Shown in pieces: positions 57,010-61,000 of a DNA stretch of 61,000 nt (position 1 is its first letter; every line of letters begins with the position of its first letter). A model generated the notes under the pieces. It did not search any database, was not told the origin of the DNA, and worked only from the letters and a program-made list of their open reading frames with translations. The DNA is taken from contig WPIO01000006.1 of NCBI GenBank assembly GCA_009760855.2, positions 7,282,501 to 7,343,500 of the forward strand, given 5' to 3'. The translations under genes and the position numbers were made by a program. The stretch is from Cristatella mucedo. Taxonomy: Eukaryota > Bryozoa > Phylactolaemata > Cristatellidae.

Positions 57010-57165
57010 ATTTTATTTGTTTAGCTCGTTTGGCCCAGGGGTTAAGGTGCTCGCCCAGACCAAGGTTTGGCCGAGGTCGTGGGCTCGAACTCCGTTGCAA
57101 ATACGAAGCGCCTGAATAGCGATTAAGTTCTCTTGAGGCGCTATACAAACTAATTATATTTATTT
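57010..57165 (+). mobile_element. SINE-1, copy 2 only
   Basis: TTTGGCCCAGGGGTTAAGGT (A box region), GGGCTCGAACTCC (B box), GAAGCGCCTGAATAGCGATT and tail. It sits at the AAT-rich spot where copy 1 has a LINE-A. Confidence 0.85.
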
Positions 57166-57534
57166 AATCGTTGGCATTCCGAGCCTTAATAGGACGAAGG
57201 GGCTCAGTTCTGCTCTGAACGTGCTGCACAAATGTATTATTATTATTCTTCCAGCTGGAAAATTGGCTTTCATGGTAAGTGCAGTTGTGTCCTTAAGCAC
57301 ATTGTTGACACCGCACTAAATAATAAGTTATCAAATAAGGAAAATTACTTTCAATAGTAACTTCAAATTCGCTACTCTTTCATTTTATTTGGAATCACGT
57401 CGCGTCCTCATAGCTCCGACATATCGACCAAGTCTGCAACGAGTGTGCATATGCATCGTCTCCACAAAACTTCAGCAGAGTTTCAAGGCAGAATTCAAAA
57501 TCTAGATTTCTCAAAGGTGCAATTTCTGGATAAG

Positions 57535-58150
57535 ATTAGAGGCTTTCAGTTTTTTTGTATTTCGCTTGTTGCAAGACGCGAGAGCCCAATAACTATCGGC
57601 CTACATAATAAACTGAGAGTTTTCCGCTTTGCTTTTGACAGTCTCCAGCGGACAGCTGTTGCAAGAACGTTTGCAGCAGTTCAATCCAGCAATGCTGTGC
57701 ACCTGCCAAGTTCGATGCTGCCCTGCGAATCTCGATAAAGCCCTAGGACCGCTGCTCATTGAGCAGCAGCGCGTCGGGAGGTCGGAGCAACACGTGCGCC
57801 ATCGCCGCTGCTGTGGCTGCACCGTTTGTGGTAGGCCTCTGTTATAGAGCCGTCAAGCGTCCGCGTGCCAGCTTGCGCTTCTACTCGCTCTGGCAGCTCG
57901 CTTTCCGTGATTAAAGAAGAGCTTAATTCGCCTCTTAAGTGCTTCCTACACACCTCGCTCATTTGCTGCGTGGAATCCTAAGCACTTGCTGCCCCGAAGC
58001 TGGGAAATTGGACAAACTGGTAAACTGGATGCAGCTGCTGACAGCGGGCTGACATGTTGGCTGGACCAGAATCAGAGGAGGTTTCCCTGCAAGGCGACAC
58101 CGAGACCCCGGGTCTCCGCTACTGCCAGCAGTCGAGTGGAGAAGCAAAAT
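57535..58150 (+). other. Conserved duplicated block, possibly coding, copy 2
   Basis: Counterpart of 49085-49650. One plus frame (57445-57738) reads through VARRESPITIGLHNK, RVFRFAFDSLQRT and VHLPSSMLPCESR, then TAA. The Cys-rich frame is open from 57620 to a stop at about 57847 and ends with the same Cys pattern as copy 1, but has two stops upstream of 57620. Which frame, if any, is translated is unresolved. Unrecognised. Confidence 0.4.
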
Positions 58151-58449
58151 AGAAATATCAAAACGCAGAAACGATGCAGTCACGTTGAACCAAGCGCCAG
58201 TCGGTAGGCAGCGTGGCACTGCAGGTTTATGAGCAGCTGTTAAGTTTTCCGAAGGATGCGATGGGATTTCAAACAAGAAATAATAATATAATAATGCGCA
58301 CGATGACATGCACAACTGCAGCACATATAGGCATGGAAATTAAGGCTCGCGAAGAGGAGACTGTGATGATATGAGCAGGTGAGGTTTCACCGTTACTTTA
58401 AGTTCTAATAGGAGTCAAAGGTTGTCAACCAGACGCATTCATTTGTAGA

Positions 58450-58620
<171 letters not shown>

Positions 58621-58924
58621 AGGGCTTGCGTTTAACTTCAGATTAATAGTTACTATGTCTAGGATTTAAAATTTTTTCGGGAAATTATTACGTTTGATCA
58701 CATACTGACAGGCCAAAAGCACGAGCCTCCTTCGGGCACGATAGCTGGACTGCGGCCACTTTCTCACGTCTAGCACTGGCCCTACCACGCAAGCAGCGAT
58801 TTATGTCGGAAATTCTTGTTTTTGTAAGACGAAGATTTTATTTAAGTGATTATTATCCGGAGTTACGAACGGGGTGTAGCGGCTCCTGCACCAAAGTCTT
58901 TTGCAGAAACATAGTACACTTAAC

Positions 58925-59105
58925 GGGATCGGTGAGCCGTGATGGCGAACTAGGTAAGGCGGTTGCTTTTCACGACCTCGGTCCCAATGTCGTGGGTTCT
59001 AATCCTGCGGCGGGCGATCCTGTATCACCACTGCAAGCGGTGGTGATAGCCTTACAGGCTCTTCTGCCGCTATACAAAAGAGGCTGTTAAATCAGCTAGT
59101 ATTTA
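58925..59105 (+). mobile_element. tRNA-derived SINE-2
   Basis: GATGGCGAACTAGGTAAGGC (A box region), GTGGGTTCTAATCC (B box), GCAAGCGGTGGTGATAGCC, and tail GAGGCTGTTAAATCAGC. Absent at the equivalent place in copy 1. Confidence 0.85.
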
Positions 59106-59564
59106 ACTGTAATTTAATTAATTTAGTCCTTCCTGACGCCTTTCTATTGCCGGCAGAGCAAATGTCTCGAAGCGAAGCAAGCCGCCAGTCGCAGGTGCTC
59201 AACCGACGCTGGCGATGGTGTGGAGACGATGGGGGAGCCCAGTGGCAGAAATCGAAGCTCTCTGATTGTATCGGAGCAATCTCGGGTCCGTTATGTAGAT
59301 CGCTCTCGCAGCAAAGGCCACAGTGCAGCTCACTCGTTCGTTCGACGCCCACATTGCAATTTACTGGTTTGACAAATAAAGGACTGACTAGCAAGTACTA
59401 GAGAAATTCATCTAGACTTGCTTACTTACAGATTACAGTATTTCCTCTTCCGATATATTGCAATCTAGAAACGTCTTCTAATCTCACAATCTGGCTCATA
59501 TAGCCAGATGCCAAAATGCCGCTCTACTGGCAAAGAAAGAGGACCCTGACTTAGCAAACACGGA

Positions 59565-59690
59565 ATGGAAACACGCAGCTCGCCCTGGACGACCGGGACG
59601 GCGGCGGGCTTGAGCCCGGTGGCACATGTCAAGCCTGAAGAGAGATCGAGTTCTCTTAAGACGCTATGCAAATCGATTACGTTTATTTGT
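59565..59690 (+). mobile_element. SINE-1, decayed head
   Basis: GGGCTTGAGCCCGG (B box) and tail GATCGAGTTCTCTTAAGACG. The A-box part is not clear. Confidence 0.6.
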
Positions 59691-59844
59691 GTTTTTCGCA
59701 TCGCATGACCAATTAAAAAAATGGATTCAACGCACGAGTTGGCAATATTCTTTTGACTAAGCTAAATACTTTAATTTCAACCATGTAGAGCGTTCTACGG
59801 GAAGCCAGACCTAATGAATCGGCAGCCAGCTAGATAAGAGAGAT

Positions 59845-60165
59845 GTAATGTAATGTATCTCCGTCTGTAACTACACAAAAGTCATAAAGACCACGTAGGT
59901 GTTAGCAGGAGAGTTTTGCAAAACGCACTCACAGCCTAAGCGGCTTTCGGTATGCATTCGGTAGCCAACAGACTTCGTCTCATGCAACGAAGAGAAAGTG
60001 GGAAGCATAGCAGAGTCAGGAGAGTAGTTGAGGTAGTGAGTAGCATGGAAGTAGCAGCTCAGGACCGCTGAAAAGGATGAGCCATAGTCGGCAGCAGGAG
60101 AGTAGTTGTCGTTGCGTAAGAATTATGGAAGCGAGTTCCGCAGTCTAGGACCTGCAGAGCTAAAG
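59845..60165 (-). mobile_element. LINE-B 3' fragment (minus strand)
   Basis: Begins at a short TGTAATGTAATGTAT tail, then a 3' UTR and the end of the coding region that match 7300-7620 and the complement of 32300-32680. Confidence 0.8.
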
Positions 60166-61000
60166 CTTCATTATAAATCCGAATTATTTATCATTCGCGA
60201 TTCCAGACTTGCAACTCTAGGAACCGATTGCGTAATAACCTAGGGTAAGGCGGCTGGTTTAAAATCCAAAGTGACGCAATAGTCACGAGACTGCACTCTA
60301 GGCTTGGAGCTGTTCGGGAGTTGAGCTCTTGTCATTGAGCAGGTAGGAACACACTCCGGATGCCCTGCGGCGGTTGCAGTGCAGAGTGGCTGTTTCTAAA
60401 CGCCAACGACCCTTGATCGCTGTCGCCTAGACTTCCGTGAGCACTTGGGTACGCACAAGTGATCGTTAGGTATAGGAGCTCTTCGTCGCGTCCATGCTCG
60501 CCTACTGGAAGAACCTGCGTGCATCGGTGCTGCACGTGCGAATCAATCACTAGCAGCTCTAGGTTCAAAGGCCGAGGTTCAAAGGCCGAGCGTGCTCATA
60601 ATAGCCGAGCTGCTGCAATTACTCGAACTGCTACGCTATTTCGTTTGTTTAGCCCCAGCTGAGCTCGGATGCGAAACCTGTTACGTCCCGTTAGAGACGC
60701 TATCGTGCTACGAGTCTGATGTTAAGCTCACTTGCTGGTGCTCCGTGTGTGAACACGGGCCAGTAGTTCGTAGGCCATAGAGTGAAGGAGCTTTGACCAA
60801 TAGCTGATAGGCATCTTCCCAAGCCTGGCACGTGCCTGTTTAGCAGCTATTTTGGAGCCGTTGCTTCTTCATGAAATAAATTATCAGCAAGTCGCAGCTG
60901 GTACAGGCTGGCAACGCTGCCGCAAGATCCATTTAGGGTAATTTGGTGGTGTAGGAGAGCCTCAGCAAAAGGAAAAACTCGTTTTAGATATTGCTACTGC
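60166..61000. other. Duplicated DNA at the window end, no gene recognised
   Basis: Matches 50880-51780 of copy 1 in patches. Short frames on both strands near 60332-60662 are not conserved as frames. Confidence 0.4.

Overview
The window looks like nuclear DNA of an invertebrate animal. The genes are split by long introns with GT..AG borders, the DNA between them is packed with non-LTR retrotransposon (LINE) fragments, tRNA-derived SINEs and microsatellites, and there is a recognisable animal UBIAD1 gene. I cannot name the species. Secreted family-3 xylosidase-like enzymes are known from several invertebrate groups, so the phylum stays open.

Layout. (1) 1-121 is the last coding exon of a GH3 (beta-xylosidase-like) gene that starts before the window. 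(2) 4759-31252 holds a complete second GH3 gene on the same strand: 11 exons, all GT..AG, with compatible phases, giving a 770-residue protein with a signal peptide, GH3 barrel, GH3 C-terminal domain and Fn3-like domain. The two genes form a tandem head-to-tail pair. Just upstream of the second gene is a perfect 228-bp palindrome with an AT-repeat centre. (3) 31253-36900 is intergenic and full of LINE remnants. (4) 36907-37872, minus strand, is an intronless UBIAD1 prenyltransferase gene. Its GC-rich 5' flank faces a second CpG-rich segment (38.8-39.9 kb) with one good and one weaker candidate first exon on the plus strand. (5) 39.9-44.8 kb is mobile-element territory, including a TIR element with a TAA target duplication and a second inverted-repeat element nested in it. 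(6) 44.85-51.8 kb and 53.25-61.0 kb are two diverged copies of one direct segmental duplication. Each copy has a matching 52-bp exon encoding a signal-peptide-like start, and later a conserved block with open reading frames. LINEs, SINEs and CT repeats have since been inserted or expanded independently in the two copies.

The repeat landscape has two main LINE families of the CR1/L2/Jockey type. LINE-A has a 3' end with a GCGCC..GGGCGC hairpin and an ATT-repeat tail. LINE-B carries a YADD reverse-transcriptase motif. There are at least two tRNA-derived SINE families. SINE-1 ends in a hairpin very like that of LINE-A, which suggests it borrows the LINE-A machinery. Several LINE-A copies are nearly identical, so the family was active recently.

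The GH3 pair would act outside the cell or in a secretory compartment on xylan- or glucan-like glycans. UBIAD1 is a membrane prenyltransferase of the ER/Golgi. I see no sign that these genes work together. The duplicated signal-peptide genes are the most open question in the window.
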